Made by a program: the position numbers and the translations under genes
NCBI GenBank assembly: GCA_934457415.1
Contig: CAKSHM010000010.1
Span: 1 to 64,000 of the forward strand
DNA: 64,000 bases
DNA from: an uncultured Eubacteriales bacterium
Lineage (GTDB): Bacteria > Bacillota > Clostridia > Oscillospirales > Acutalibacteraceae
Reading direction: 5' to 3'
The notes under the pieces: generated by a model
Seen by the model: the letters and a program-made list of their open reading frames with translations, nothing else
Told to the model about the DNA's origin: nothing
Database searches by the model: none
Shown: positions 7,660 through 17,555 of the stretch, one piece after another
How the letters are laid out: each line of letters begins with the position of its first letter
Numbering within the stretch: the stretch's first letter is position 1

Positions 7660-9177
7660 GTGAAAAAAACGGTTTTTATTAAAAATGCCGCCGTTTTAAC
7701 GGCTTCTTCTCTTATTTTAAGATTTATCGGTATTATTTTCAAGGTCTGGCTCGCTTCTTCGATAGGCAGCGAGGGAATAGGACTTTATCAGGTGATTTTC
7801 TCGGTTTATACGCTTTTTGCGGCATTCAGCACCTGCGGCGTATGCACTGCGGTAACAAGGCTTGTCGCAAATCAGCTTGTTACGGGAAGCAAGTCCGGAA
7901 TTAAAAAAATAATAAAGTCCGCAAATCTCATAAACACTGCCGTGGCATCGGTATCCTTTGCCGTTTTATTCTTCGGGGCGGAAATTTTAAGCAGTAAGGC
8001 CTTAAACGATGTCAGAGCGGTTCTCTCTTTAAAGGCGCTTTCCTTTTCGCTTGTCTTTATGGGCATTTCATCGAATATAAGAGGATATTTTATAGCCCGC
8101 CGAAAAACAGCACCGTTTGCCGCGGTTTCCTTGGCCGAGCAAATCGTTCGAATAGCGGTTGTTCTGTTTGCGGTAAGCAGGGTAAAGGGTTTAGGGATTT
8201 CATATTCGTGCGCCGCGGTCTTTTTGGGCGACGCCGCCGCCGAAATGCTCTGTGCTTTAACTATGAACATACTTTATAAAAAGGATTTTAAAAGGCTTAA
8301 ATTAACACAAAACGGCGCCGAAACCGGCATTAACCGAGAAATAATAAGAATATCCTCTCCGATAACCGGCGGAAGATATCTGAATTCTCTTCTTCGTACC
8401 GTCGAAAATATTATGATGCCCCGCCTTCTTGCCGTCGCATCAGCTTCGGCATTAAGCCTATTCGGAATGATCAAGGGAATGGCTCTACCTATTTTATTCT
8501 TCCCCGGAGTTTTGCTGAACTCTTTTTCAACACTTTTAATTCCCGAAATATCCGAGGCGTCCGTCTTAGGAAAAAAGCTGCTTTTAAAAAGCGGAACAGA
8601 GAAAATCACCGTACTTACTGCTGCGGTCGGTTTTATATTTTCCGCCGTTTTCTTCGTTGCGGGGGAACAGATAGGACAGCTTGTTTATAAAGACGAGGGA
8701 GTAGGAACGCTTTTATGCCTGCTTTCCCCGATAGTTCCGCTGATGTATCTTGACAGCGTTTGTGACGGAATATTAAAAGGTCTTGATTTGCAGTCTTTTA
8801 CCTTTAAAACAAGCATTGCAGACTCTGTTTTAAGACTTGTTCTGATTTATTTTATCGTGCCCAAATGGGGACTTTACGGATTTATAGGTATTATGTATTT
8901 TTCAAACGCGCTTACCTGTCTTTTAAATGTCGGCATGCTTACTAAAAAGACCGGTGCCGAAATAAATACCTTTAAAAGCTTTATTCTGCCTTTAATATTA
9001 GCTTATGTCTCGGTTTTACTCTCAAATCTTGTTTTAAGAAATATTGAGGCTTTCGGACGGTTGGTTTACATAATACTTTTGGTCGGATTTTCGGTTTTGC
9101 TTTATTCCTTATCGCTTTTATTCTTCGGCTGTATTGAAAACAAACCGATTGTTAAAAAATTTCCTGAAAAGAGCTAA
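7660..9177 (+). CDS. SpoVB/MurJ-like polysaccharide flippase
   Basis: A polytopic protein (about 14 helices) of the MOP exporter superfamily, resembling SpoVB/YtgP, which flip lipid-linked sugars for cell-wall or cortex synthesis. The N-terminal pattern (SLILRFIGIIFKVWLASSIG, then GLYQVIFSVYTLF and FSTCGVCTAVTRLVANQ) is typical. I prefer the GTG at 7660 (VKKTVFIKNA), with GGTGA just upstream; an ATG at 7615 would add 15 residues but has no clear ribosome site. The end overlaps the convergent tadA by 4 nt. SpoVB itself versus a paralogue cannot be decided. Confidence 0.82.
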   Translation: MKKTVFIKNAAVLTASSLILRFIGIIFKVWLASSIGSEGIGLYQVIFSVYTLFAAFSTCGVCTAVTRLVANQLVTGSKSGIKKIIKSANLINTAVASVSFAVLFFGAEILSSKALNDVRAVLSLKALSFSLVFMGISSNIRGYFIARRKTAPFAAVSLAEQIVRIAVVLFAVSRVKGLGISYSCAAVFLGDAAAEMLCALTMNILYKKDFKRLKLTQNGAETGINREIIRISSPITGGRYLNSLLRTVENIMMPRLLAVASASALSLFGMIKGMALPILFFPGVLLNSFSTLLIPEISEASVLGKKLLLKSGTEKITVLTAAVGFIFSAVFFVAGEQIGQLVYKDEGVGTLLCLLSPIVPLMYLDSVCDGILKGLDLQSFTFKTSIADSVLRLVLIYFIVPKWGLYGFIGIMYFSNALTCLLNVGMLTKKTGAEINTFKSFILPLILAYVSVLLSNLVLRNIEAFGRLVYIILLVGFSVLLYSLSLLFFGCIENKPIVKKFPEKS

Positions 9178-9623
9178 TCCTTTTTCCTTAATTTTTTAAA
9201 GAAGTCCGTTAAAAGCGATTTGCATTCTTCCTCGGCAATTCCTCCGAAAATCTCGCACTTTCCCGAAAAAGGAAGAGAAAAAAGATTTGCGGCGCTGTCC
9301 GCACAGCCCGCCGATAAATCAAAAGCGCCGAAAACAAGCTCGGAAATCCTTGCGTTTATAATAGCTCCCGCGCACATAACGCACGGCTCTAAGGTGACAT
9401 AAAGTGAACAACCGTCAAGCTTCCAAGTACCCAGATTTCTCGCCGCGTCCCTTATAGCCTCTATTTCGGCATGCGAGGTAGGGTCATGCGTTTCCTCGCA
9501 CCTGTTTCTTCCTCTGCCTATAATCTCATTGTTTTTAACTACAACTGCTCCGACGGGTATTTCACCGTTCTTCGCCGCCTGCCTTGCAAGAGACAGCGCA
9601 GCGCTCATATATTTTTTATCCAT
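9174..9623 (-). CDS. tadA: tRNA adenosine-34 deaminase TadA
   Basis: A zinc-dependent deaminase that converts A34 to inosine in tRNA-Arg(ACG). The protein (149 aa) has the H-x-E motif (HAEIEAIRDA, H51/E53) and PCVMC (P80, C81, C84), the zinc ligands and proton shuttle of the family. Length is normal. It converges on the flippase gene with a 4-nt overlap. Confidence 0.92.
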   Translation of the reverse strand: MDKKYMSAALSLARQAAKNGEIPVGAVVVKNNEIIGRGRNRCEETHDPTSHAEIEAIRDAARNLGTWKLDGCSLYVTLEPCVMCAGAIINARISELVFGAFDLSAGCADSAANLFSLPFSGKCEIFGGIAEEECKSLLTDFFKKLRKKD

Positions 9624-9640
9624 ACTCTTAAATTTATAAA

Positions 9641-9666
9641 AAGCGGCTTAAAACAATAAGCCGCTT
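9641..9666 (-). terminator. Intrinsic terminator (minus strand)
   Basis: The 10-bp stem AAGCGGCTTA/TAAGCCGCTT is followed on the minus strand by TTTTTATAAATTT. It ends transcripts of the membrane-protein gene at 9671-10366, just before tadA. Confidence 0.75.
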
Positions 9667-9670
9667 ATAT

Positions 9671-10366
9671 TTACATTTGGTTTACATAAAACTGATTATC
9701 TGACTCGTCCTGCGAGTGAACGGGCATTTTATTCCTGCTGACAAACAGGAATATCGGCAGCAAAAACGGGAAAAATATTGAAAGTACCGTGAAGCATATC
9801 GCCATCTGATTGTTGAATTTCAAAAAGATATTGTAAACACTTATATAAGCAAACACCGTATATACCGCTGCCAATGCAAAAACCGCAAAATATAAAATCA
9901 TACAAAAGCCTGCCAAACCGATAAGCGGGGCAGTCAGCCTGCATTCTAAGAAGTCCGAAACCGCAAGCGGAACCAGAACCGCGAAAACAACAAGCATTAT
10001 AACAATAAGACTTGCGGCAAGCACGATATTAAGAGTTAATAAAAGCTTTCCCCGATCCTTTGTAACCGAACCGTTTTTCTTTTTAAAGCCCGCTCCGAGT
10101 CTCCCTAAAGCAAATGCGCTGAAAAACGGAATAAAGCTGTACCACGGATTTTTAAGTCCCTCTTTTTCGGACATTACGCAAACGCCTATGCTTTCAAGCG
10201 CCCACAAAACAAGCGAAACGGCAATCCCTATAAGAAATGCAAACAAAAGCACCGAAAACAGTACCGCTAATATGCCGCCGCTCAAAGCTCCTTTTGCCGA
10301 GTCTCCGAAATTCTCAAAAATTTCGAGAATTTCATCACCGTCGCCGTAAAACTGAAAATTGTCCAT
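9671..10366 (-). CDS. Hypothetical membrane protein, 231 aa
   Basis: I do not recognise the family. An acidic N-terminal stretch (1-30) precedes about five hydrophobic helices (33-60, 76-90, 110-135, 145-175, 190-210), and a polar tail ends the protein. The motif KNPWYSFIPFFSAFALGRL resembles small membrane proteins common in clostridia whose role is not known. It lies 12 nt downstream of the CPBP protease gene and probably shares its transcript. Confidence 0.65.
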   Translation of the reverse strand: MDNFQFYGDGDEILEIFENFGDSAKGALSGGILAVLFSVLLFAFLIGIAVSLVLWALESIGVCVMSEKEGLKNPWYSFIPFFSAFALGRLGAGFKKKNGSVTKDRGKLLLTLNIVLAASLIVIMLVVFAVLVPLAVSDFLECRLTAPLIGLAGFCMILYFAVFALAAVYTVFAYISVYNIFLKFNNQMAICFTVLSIFFPFLLPIFLFVSRNKMPVHSQDESDNQFYVNQM

Positions 10367-10378
10367 ATTTTTCTCTCC

Positions 10379-11368
10379 TTATACAAAGAAATAAAGTACC
10401 GCTTCAATCAGACAGCCTGCGCAGAAAAGAATTATCGGAACTGTTGTAAAAAAGAGCGAATAAACTTTTTTTGTTGTAAGCGCTTTTTCTTCGCCGCCTT
10501 CAAGCTTAAAAAAGCCCTCTGCTTTTGAAACATATAAAAGCCCCGTAATTCCGAGCAGCATATAGATAATATTTGTTATCGGATAAATCAGGATTGCTCC
10601 GCTTTTCGGCAGAATATCGGTTAAATAATCGCAGATTACAGCTAAAAAGTTATTAAGCGCATGCACCGCAATGCTTACCCAAATCGAACCTGTTTTTATG
10701 CGGATAAAGCCTAAAATCAAGCCCACCAAAAAAGCAAAGAAAATCTGAATAAAATTCCTGTGCATAAGTCCGAAGAGAACGGATGAGGTTATAAGCGCAA
10801 AACCCTCGCCGTGCTTTTTAAGTTCGCCTAAAACCGCCCCTCTGAAAGCGAATTCCTCGGTTAAGGGAGGAATAACGGCGGTTGAAATCACCGTCAGCAG
10901 AAATCCGAAAATGCCTGCTGCGTTTTCACTGCTCGGATAGTTATAAGAAGGAAATCCGAGAGAATCGAAAAGAGCGCCGCCGTAGGAAACAGATATGTTT
11001 GCAAATCCGCAAAAGCCTATTCCAAGCAGGATAAAGCCCAAAACATTTCCCTTTGGCTTTTCAAACGGAATAAGCGTGCTTATCCTCTGCCCCGAAAGCT
11101 TAACGGCAATTAAAAACGGTATAAGGAATAGAATTACCGAGCAAACCGAATTGACCGCCTGTAAAAAAGCGGGGTCTGACAGCAATGCCGCCGCGTCGGA
11201 ATTATTTAATCTGACGCTTTTAAGTATAAGCAATGTAACCGGCGACATAACCGCGGATAATATAATCGCGGCAAGCAGCGGAAATCCGGTTATGATTCCC
11301 GCCAGCCTTACTTTTTTTCTTTCGGCGTAAATTTCATTAAACTGCGCCTGTTTTTCTGAATCAAACAT
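10379..11368 (-). CDS. CPBP family intramembrane (CAAX-type) protease
   Basis: A multi-pass membrane glutamic/metalloprotease of the CPBP (Abi) family. The conserved EExxxR motif is EEFAFR (E171, E172, R176); the second motif is FGLMH (H203); and the third is HALNN (H236, N240). All catalytic positions are intact. Length 329 aa. Such proteins process prenylated or peptide substrates or act in bacteriocin self-immunity; the substrate is unknown here. It lies immediately downstream of gyrA in the same direction. Confidence 0.85.
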   Translation of the reverse strand: MFDSEKQAQFNEIYAERKKVRLAGIITGFPLLAAIILSAVMSPVTLLILKSVRLNNSDAAALLSDPAFLQAVNSVCSVILFLIPFLIAVKLSGQRISTLIPFEKPKGNVLGFILLGIGFCGFANISVSYGGALFDSLGFPSYNYPSSENAAGIFGFLLTVISTAVIPPLTEEFAFRGAVLGELKKHGEGFALITSSVLFGLMHRNFIQIFFAFLVGLILGFIRIKTGSIWVSIAVHALNNFLAVICDYLTDILPKSGAILIYPITNIIYMLLGITGLLYVSKAEGFFKLEGGEEKALTTKKVYSLFFTTVPIILFCAGCLIEAVLYFFV

Positions 11369-11416
11369 AGTGTGAAATACATCTCCTTTTAACTGTATTT
11401 CCCCCTGTAATCCCTT

Positions 11417-13981
11417 TTATTCTTCGTCAGCCTTTATATCGGCCTCGCTGTCCTCCGCTAAATCCTCGGCAGTAACGGTTCCCGCGTCCGCGTCGGCGGC
11501 TTCGGGTGTATCGTTTACCTGAGAATCGTCATGTTCCGCAAGAGCAACCGAGAGAATTTTTTCGCCTTCTCCTACACGCATAACTCTTACACCCTTTGAG
11601 GGTCTTGCAAATTCGGAAATATCTCCGGCGAATATTCTGATTATTATACCGGTTGAAGATATCATTATAACATCATCATTGTCGGTAACGGGAACGGTTG
11701 CCGCAACCTTGCCGTACTTAGCGGTGCGGTAGTTTATGATTCCCTTTCCGCCTCTTGACTGCAGACGGTAATCTGAAACGGGGCTTATTCTTCCGTAGCC
11801 CGTTTCGGTGACGGTGAGAATTCTGTCGTCAGCCTTGCAGATTGCCATATCGACAACAAAATCGCCCTCGCGCATATTGATTGCCTTTACTCCTCTTGCG
11901 GTTCTGCCCATTGCGCGGACATTGTTTTCATCAAACCTTATGGAGTAGCCCGAATGAGTAGAAATAAAGATATAATCGCTGCCGTCGGTCATTCTTACGA
12001 ACGCAAGCTCGTCGTCATCGTCAATAGAAATCGCAATAATACCGTTTTTGCGGGTGTTTTTAAACTCGGTAAGCCTCGTTCTCTTGATTATACCCTTTCT
12101 TGTTACCATTGCGATAAAGTCCTCCTGCTCCTCGGTCGGGGAAACAGGAATAATCTTCGTTATCTTTTCGCCCGTCATAAGAGGTACAATATTTATCATA
12201 TTCATACCCTTAGATGTTCTTGAGCCTTCCGGCAGCTCATAGGCCTTAAGCCTGTAAACTCTGCCTAAATTTGAGAAGAGCATGATAGTGTCATGAGACG
12301 AACAGGTGAACATGTTTTCTACAACATCGTCTTCCCTTGTGGTCATACCGGTTATTCCTCTTCCGCCTCTGTGCTGAACGGAATAGGTATCGGCGGGAAG
12401 TCTCTTTATATAACCGTTTACGGTCTTTGTTATAACGCATTCCTCTTCGGGAATGAGGTCCTCAATATCAACCTCGCCTGCGACATCGGAAATCTCTGTT
12501 CTTCTTTCGTCGGCAAATTTATCACGGAGATTTAAAGACTCGGTTTTTACAATATCGAGAATTCTTTCCTTGCTCGCTAAAATTGCGTCGCATTCCTTTA
12601 TAAAGGCAAGCTTTTCTTCAAGCTCGTCTAAAATTTTCTGCTTTTCCATTCCCGCAAGCTTACCTAATTGCATCTGAACGATAGCCGTGGTCTGGATTTC
12701 ATCAAGACCGAAGCGGTCGGTCAATGCCTGCTTGCTTTCGGGAATTGTCTTTGAGTTCCTGATAATGGAGATAACCTCGTCAATGAAGTCAAGCGCAATT
12801 TTAAGTCCCTCTAAGATATGTGCGCGCTCAGCAGCCTTTTTGCGGTCAAACTCGGTTCTTCTCGTAATAATGGAACACTGGAAATCAATGCAGTCTAAAA
12901 GCATTTCCTTTAAGGTAAGCACCTGAGGCTTGCCGTTGACAATAGCTAAAAGAATTGCCCCGAAGGTCGACTGCAATGCGGTATAAGAATAAAGCTTATT
13001 TAAAATAACCTGCGGATTTGCGTCCTTTTTGACATCAACTATAATTCTTATTCCGCCGTCACGCTTAGAAGAGTAATCGACAACATCGTCAATCCCCTCT
13101 ATCTTCTTTTCCGCGGCAAGGTCATAAATATGCTTTACAAGATCCTTTTTCCTTACCTTATAGGGAAGCTCAGATATAACAATGCGGAACTTTCCGTTTT
13201 TCTGCTCCTCAATTTCAGCTTTTCCGCGGACTACTATCTTTCCTCTGCCCGTTGCATAAGCCGCTCTTATTCCGGATCTGCCCATTATAATTCCGCCGGT
13301 CGGGAAATCAGGACCCTTTATGTACTGACAAATATCCTGCAGCTCGGCGTCCGGATTGTCTATAAGACAGCACATTCCGTCAATAACCTCGCCTAAATTG
13401 TGAGGCGGAATTTCAGTCGCCATTCCGACGGCTATTCCCGATGAGCCGTTAACCAAAAGCTGAGGAAATCTTACCGGAAGCACCTCAGGCTCCTTTAAAC
13501 GGTCGTCGTAGTTAGGCATAAAGTCAACGGTATCCTTGTCGATATCGTCAAGCATATTAAGGGAGAGTCTGTTCATTCGAGACTCTGTATACCTGTATGC
13601 CGCGGCAGGATATCCGTCTATATTACCGAAGTTTCCGTGTCCGTCAATAAGAGGATAACGCAAGGAAAAATCCTGCGCCATTCTTACCATTGCGTCATAA
13701 ACGCTCGCGTCGCCGTGCGGATGATAGCGTCCCAAAACCGCGCCGACGGTATCCGCGCATTTTCTGTAAGCTTTATCGGGAGAAAGTCCGTTTTCATACA
13801 TTGTATAAAGTATTCTTCTGTGAACGGGTTTAAGTCCGTCTCTTACATCGGGAAGAGCGCGGCCGACAAGCACCGACATAGAATACTGCAGCATACTCTG
13901 TTTTACTTCATCTGTTATTTCAACCGGCTCGATTTTTGTTTGCTCGCTTTCGGGCCAGTAAATGTTTTCATGCTTTGCCAT
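11417..13981 (-). CDS. gyrA: DNA gyrase subunit A
   Basis: The breakage-reunion subunit of gyrase. The protein (854 aa) has the winged-helix core with the catalytic tyrosine in AAYRYTE (Y131), and a C-terminal beta-pinwheel with GyrA-box sequences (QSRGGKG; a second RGGRG copy). The quinolone-determining region reads HPHGDASVYDA: alanine (A92) occupies the place of E. coli Ser83, while the Asp87 equivalent (D96) is kept. The C-terminus is acidic. It lies 20 nt downstream of gyrB. Confidence 0.97.
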   Translation of the reverse strand: MAKHENIYWPESEQTKIEPVEITDEVKQSMLQYSMSVLVGRALPDVRDGLKPVHRRILYTMYENGLSPDKAYRKCADTVGAVLGRYHPHGDASVYDAMVRMAQDFSLRYPLIDGHGNFGNIDGYPAAAYRYTESRMNRLSLNMLDDIDKDTVDFMPNYDDRLKEPEVLPVRFPQLLVNGSSGIAVGMATEIPPHNLGEVIDGMCCLIDNPDAELQDICQYIKGPDFPTGGIIMGRSGIRAAYATGRGKIVVRGKAEIEEQKNGKFRIVISELPYKVRKKDLVKHIYDLAAEKKIEGIDDVVDYSSKRDGGIRIIVDVKKDANPQVILNKLYSYTALQSTFGAILLAIVNGKPQVLTLKEMLLDCIDFQCSIITRRTEFDRKKAAERAHILEGLKIALDFIDEVISIIRNSKTIPESKQALTDRFGLDEIQTTAIVQMQLGKLAGMEKQKILDELEEKLAFIKECDAILASKERILDIVKTESLNLRDKFADERRTEISDVAGEVDIEDLIPEEECVITKTVNGYIKRLPADTYSVQHRGGRGITGMTTREDDVVENMFTCSSHDTIMLFSNLGRVYRLKAYELPEGSRTSKGMNMINIVPLMTGEKITKIIPVSPTEEQEDFIAMVTRKGIIKRTRLTEFKNTRKNGIIAISIDDDDELAFVRMTDGSDYIFISTHSGYSIRFDENNVRAMGRTARGVKAINMREGDFVVDMAICKADDRILTVTETGYGRISPVSDYRLQSRGGKGIINYRTAKYGKVAATVPVTDNDDVIMISSTGIIIRIFAGDISEFARPSKGVRVMRVGEGEKILSVALAEHDDSQVNDTPEAADADAGTVTAEDLAEDSEADIKADEE

Positions 13982-14001
13982 AACTTTTCTTTCTCCTTTC
14001 C

Positions 14002-15939
14002 TTAAATATCGAGATCGGTAGCAAATACCGCGTTGTCTTCAATGAATTTTCTTCTCGGCTCAACCTCTTCGCCCATAAGCATTGTAAACACCTCGTCCGC
14101 AGCGGCTGCGTCCGAAATATTAACCTTAAGCATAGTGCGCTTTTCGGGATCAAGTGTTGTTTCCCAAAGCTGTTCGGGGTTCATTTCGCCGAGACCTTTA
14201 TATCTCTGAACGTCTGCATTTCCGCCGAGCCTTTCGATATACTCGGCCTTTTCCTCGTCCGTGAACGCGTCAAAATGCTGTTTGCCCTTTGAAACTCTGA
14301 ATAGCGGCGGCTGTGCAAGATAAACATGTCCCTCTTCAATAAGCTCGGGCATATATCTGAAAAAGAAGGTCAGTAAAAGAGTTCTGATATGCGAACCGTC
14401 GACATCGGCATCCGCCATAATAACTATTTTATCATAGCGGAGCTTTGTTATATCAAAATTTTCGGCAATTCCCGTACCTAAGGCTATTATAACGGGTGTG
14501 AGCTTATCGTTTCCGTAAACCTTATCGGCTCTTGCTTTTTCAACATTGAGCATTTTTCCCCAAAGCGGAAGTATCGCCTGATAGGTACTGTTTCTCCCCT
14601 CAACCGCACTTCCTCCCGCGGAATCTCCCTCGACAATAAATATTTCTGTCTTTGTCGGATCGTTTGAAATGCAGTCGGTAAGCTTTTCGGGCATTCTTGT
14701 TTTATTTCCTATTCCCGATTTATTTCGTGACGCCTCTCTGGCTTTCTGAGCCGCTTCCCTTGCATTTGAAGAAGCAATTGATTTTTCTATTATAAGCTTT
14801 GCCTGAGCCGGATTTTCCTCAAAATACTGATAAAGCTTATCTCTCATTATATTGTTGACAAGAGTTCCGATTGCCGTATTTCCGAGTTTTGCCTTGGTCT
14901 GCGATTCAAACTGCGCGTCTGTAAGCTTAACGCTTACAACCGCGATAACACCCTCGAGAACATCGTCCATACTGAGGCTTTTTTCCTTTAAGGTTTTAAA
15001 ATCCCTGCCGTATTTATTAACGGTTGCCGAAAGGCTCTTTTTAAATGCCGCCTCGTGCGTTCCTCCGTCAACGGTATGTATGGTATTTGCAAATGACATT
15101 ATTTTCGTGGAATATGAGGTGCTCCATACAAGGGCTATTTCAGCCGCAGAGTCTCCCGACATTCCGCTTATATAAATGATATCGTCATTCAGTTTTTCCT
15201 TTTTCTCGGTTTCAAGCAAATATTCAACATAGGATTTTATTCCGCCCTCGAACTGTAAATCGTCCTCGCGGTCTTTTATATCTGCGTCAGACCTTTCGTC
15301 TTTTAAAACTATTCTTATTCCCGCATTAAGGAAAGCCTGCTCGCGAAGTCTGAATAAAAGAGTATCATAGGAGTAAACTGTGGTATCTGTAAATATGGTA
15401 GGATCTGCTTTAAAGGTGACAACAGTTCCTGTGTCTGTTGTATCGCCTATTATTTTTAAATCCTCAACTATGTTTCCCCGCTCATATTTTTGCTTATATA
15501 TGTGTTTTCCGTCCTTGACTTCAACCACAAGCCAAGAAGACAGTGCGTTTACAACCGACGCACCGACTCCGTGCAGACCGCCTGAAACCTTGTATCCGCT
15601 GCCGCCGAATTTTCCGCCGGCATGAAGAATTGTAAATACGACGCTTACCGTCGGAATACCCTTTTGCGGATGAATTCCTACGGGAATACCTCTTCCGTTA
15701 TCGGTTACCCTTATAACGCCGTCATCCAGCAGTTCTACCAAGATTTTATCGCAATATCCTGCAAGCGCCTCGTCGATAGCGTTATCCACTATTTCATAAA
15801 CAAGGTGATGCAGACCGCGCTCTCCCGTAGAGCCGATATACATTCCCGGTCTTTTTCGTACCGCTTCGAGTCCTTCAAGCACCTGTATCGAATTTTCATC
15901 GTAATTACCGGTTACCTGAACATTTTTTTCATTACTCAT
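14002..15939 (-). CDS. gyrB: DNA gyrase subunit B
   Basis: The ATPase subunit of gyrase (645 aa). The GHKL ATP site is seen in LVYEIVDNAIDEALAG, DNGRGIPVG and GLHGVGASVVNALS. The Toprim domain contains EGDSAGGSA and the acidic triad region MADADVDGSHIRTL. The loop PLWGKMLNVEKA has Trp where many species have Arg, a variant I believe is common in related clostridia. It has the usual origin context between remB and gyrA. Confidence 0.97.
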   Translation of the reverse strand: MSNEKNVQVTGNYDENSIQVLEGLEAVRKRPGMYIGSTGERGLHHLVYEIVDNAIDEALAGYCDKILVELLDDGVIRVTDNGRGIPVGIHPQKGIPTVSVVFTILHAGGKFGGSGYKVSGGLHGVGASVVNALSSWLVVEVKDGKHIYKQKYERGNIVEDLKIIGDTTDTGTVVTFKADPTIFTDTTVYSYDTLLFRLREQAFLNAGIRIVLKDERSDADIKDREDDLQFEGGIKSYVEYLLETEKKEKLNDDIIYISGMSGDSAAEIALVWSTSYSTKIMSFANTIHTVDGGTHEAAFKKSLSATVNKYGRDFKTLKEKSLSMDDVLEGVIAVVSVKLTDAQFESQTKAKLGNTAIGTLVNNIMRDKLYQYFEENPAQAKLIIEKSIASSNAREAAQKAREASRNKSGIGNKTRMPEKLTDCISNDPTKTEIFIVEGDSAGGSAVEGRNSTYQAILPLWGKMLNVEKARADKVYGNDKLTPVIIALGTGIAENFDITKLRYDKIVIMADADVDGSHIRTLLLTFFFRYMPELIEEGHVYLAQPPLFRVSKGKQHFDAFTDEEKAEYIERLGGNADVQRYKGLGEMNPEQLWETTLDPEKRTMLKVNISDAAAADEVFTMLMGEEVEPRRKFIEDNAVFATDLDI

Positions 15940-16035
15940 TTTTTTCTCCTTATTTTGCCTTGCTGTGACGACAAACCGAAATTTACCTGATATAATCTGT
16001 TTTGTGCGGGTTCGGACTTGTCGGCTTTGCTTATT

Positions 16036-16281
16036 TTATACTCTCTTTTCAAGCGTCTGCGCCGAAAGCTGAGATAAATATACAAGATTTTTTTTATTTT
16101 TTTTTGAACACACTATAAAGGATTTCGGCAAATCGCTGCAGTTTGATATAACCTCGCCTTTTTTTTCGCTGTCTGTAAGATAATCTCTGGTTTTTTTAGA
16201 AACCGTTGAACTGTCCAAATCGAAAATTCCTACAATATCTTCGCCTCTTACAACCTGCGCGTTTCCTATATGCAGATACAT
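16036..16281 (-). CDS. remB: RemB (YaaB, DUF370) extracellular-matrix regulator
   Basis: A small DUF370 protein (81 aa) of the RemA/RemB family, which in Bacillus regulates biofilm matrix genes. It is recognisable from the start [21 protein letters not shown], then DSSTVSKKTRDYL, and by its conserved place between recF and gyrB. Its ATG overlaps the recF stop by 1 nt (TAATG), so it is translationally coupled to recF. Confidence 0.85.
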   Translation of the reverse strand: MYLHIGNAQVVRGEDIVGIFDLDSSTVSKKTRDYLTDSEKKGEVISNCSDLPKSFIVCSKKNKKNLVYLSQLSAQTLEKRV

Positions 16282-17348
16282 TATTCCTCTATCTCTCCGT
16301 TTTTAACTTTTATTATTTTTCCGCTTTTAAGCTGTTCGGTATTATTCGGATCGCAGCAGGTAATAAATGACTGCATATCCTTTATATGATTTAAAATGTA
16401 ATTCTGCCTTCCTAAATCAAGCTCGCTCATTACATCGTCAAGCAGACAGATAGGTTTTTCTCCCGTTATCTGCTTTATAACCTCGGACTGTGCAAGCTTT
16501 AATGTTAAAGCTACGCTCCTTTTTTGTCCCTGCGAGCCGAAAGTTCTTACATTTATTCCGTTTAAGAAAAATGCAAGCTCGTCTCTATGAGGACCTACTG
16601 AGGTGACACCCGTATACATATCTTCTTTTCTCGATTTTTTAAGACACTCCGTCAGATTTTTTTCATCATAAACAGAAATATATTTCGAATCTATTTCTTC
16701 TCTTCCGCCGGAAAGACCGGAATAAATTTCAGGAACAAAGTTTGAAAGTGTTTTAATATATTCTTTTCTGTAGCTTATTATCTTTTCGCCGCTGTTTGCA
16801 AGCTCTTTTTCAAAAACATCAAGCATAACGCAGAGTGTTGAATCATATTTTAAATCCTTTATGATTTTATTTCTCTGCACCATTGCTCTGTGATAGCTTT
16901 TTAAAATCTCAATATAATTCGGATAAAGCTGTCCAATGGCGATATCTAAAAATTTTCTTCTGTTGCTCGGCCCGTCGCAGATAAGCGACAGATCGGCAGG
17001 TGAAAAAACAACCGCCGTGAAATTACCCGCAAGCTTTGAAGGGGAAGACAGCCTTTTTTCATTAAAAAAAGCTTCCCTTTTATCGGTAAAAACCATGTGT
17101 GCGGAGTTTAAAATACCCTTAAAGGAATATTCAACTCGGTTTTTGCCCTTTTCCTCACCGAATTTTAAAAATTCCGAGTCCTTTGTTCCGCGAAAACTCT
17201 TTGCCCCCGTAAACAGCCAGAGAGCCTCTATTATATTTGTTTTTCCCTGTGCATTTTCCCCGTAAATAACATTCATTTTGCTGTCGGGTTCAAATTCAAC
17301 AGAGGATAAATTTTTAAAATTAACGCTGCAAAATTTATTTATCTGCAT
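16281..17348 (-). CDS. recF: DNA replication and repair protein RecF
   Basis: An SMC-like ATPase that helps load RecA at gaps. The protein (355 aa) has Walker [11 protein letters not shown], the ABC-type signature SQGQKRS and Walker [13 protein letters not shown]. The start overlaps the S4-domain gene by 14 nt, and the end overlaps remB by 1 nt. Order and spacing match the Bacillus origin cluster. Confidence 0.95.
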   Translation of the reverse strand: MQINKFCSVNFKNLSSVEFEPDSKMNVIYGENAQGKTNIIEALWLFTGAKSFRGTKDSEFLKFGEEKGKNRVEYSFKGILNSAHMVFTDKREAFFNEKRLSSPSKLAGNFTAVVFSPADLSLICDGPSNRRKFLDIAIGQLYPNYIEILKSYHRAMVQRNKIIKDLKYDSTLCVMLDVFEKELANSGEKIISYRKEYIKTLSNFVPEIYSGLSGGREEIDSKYISVYDEKNLTECLKKSRKEDMYTGVTSVGPHRDELAFFLNGINVRTFGSQGQKRSVALTLKLAQSEVIKQITGEKPICLLDDVMSELDLGRQNYILNHIKDMQSFITCCDPNNTEQLKSGKIIKVKNGEIEE

Positions 17349-17553
17349 TTTCTATTATTATTTCTTCGCCGAAGGCTTCTATTTTATCGCCGTCCCGCAG
17401 TTTTTTTCCTCTGACGGTGCAAACCTCGCCGTTGACCTTTATCTCACCGTTTTGAACGGCATTTTTTGCCTCTCCGCCGGTAAATGTCAATCCTGCGTAT
17501 TTAAGCGCGCTGTCAAGCTTTATAAATTCTGTTTTAATCCTTATTTTTTCCAT
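17335..17553 (-). CDS. yaaA: S4-domain RNA-binding protein YaaA
   Basis: A single S4 RNA-binding domain (72 aa; [18 protein letters not shown], then [16 protein letters not shown]). This YaaA-type S4 gene between dnaN and recF is conserved in Firmicutes, and in Bacillus it is linked to ribosome assembly. It starts 2 nt after the dnaN stop and overlaps recF by 14 nt. Confidence 0.88.
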   Translation of the reverse strand: MEKIRIKTEFIKLDSALKYAGLTFTGGEAKNAVQNGEIKVNGEVCTVRGKKLRDGDKIEAFGEEIIIENADK

Positions 17554-17555
17554 AT

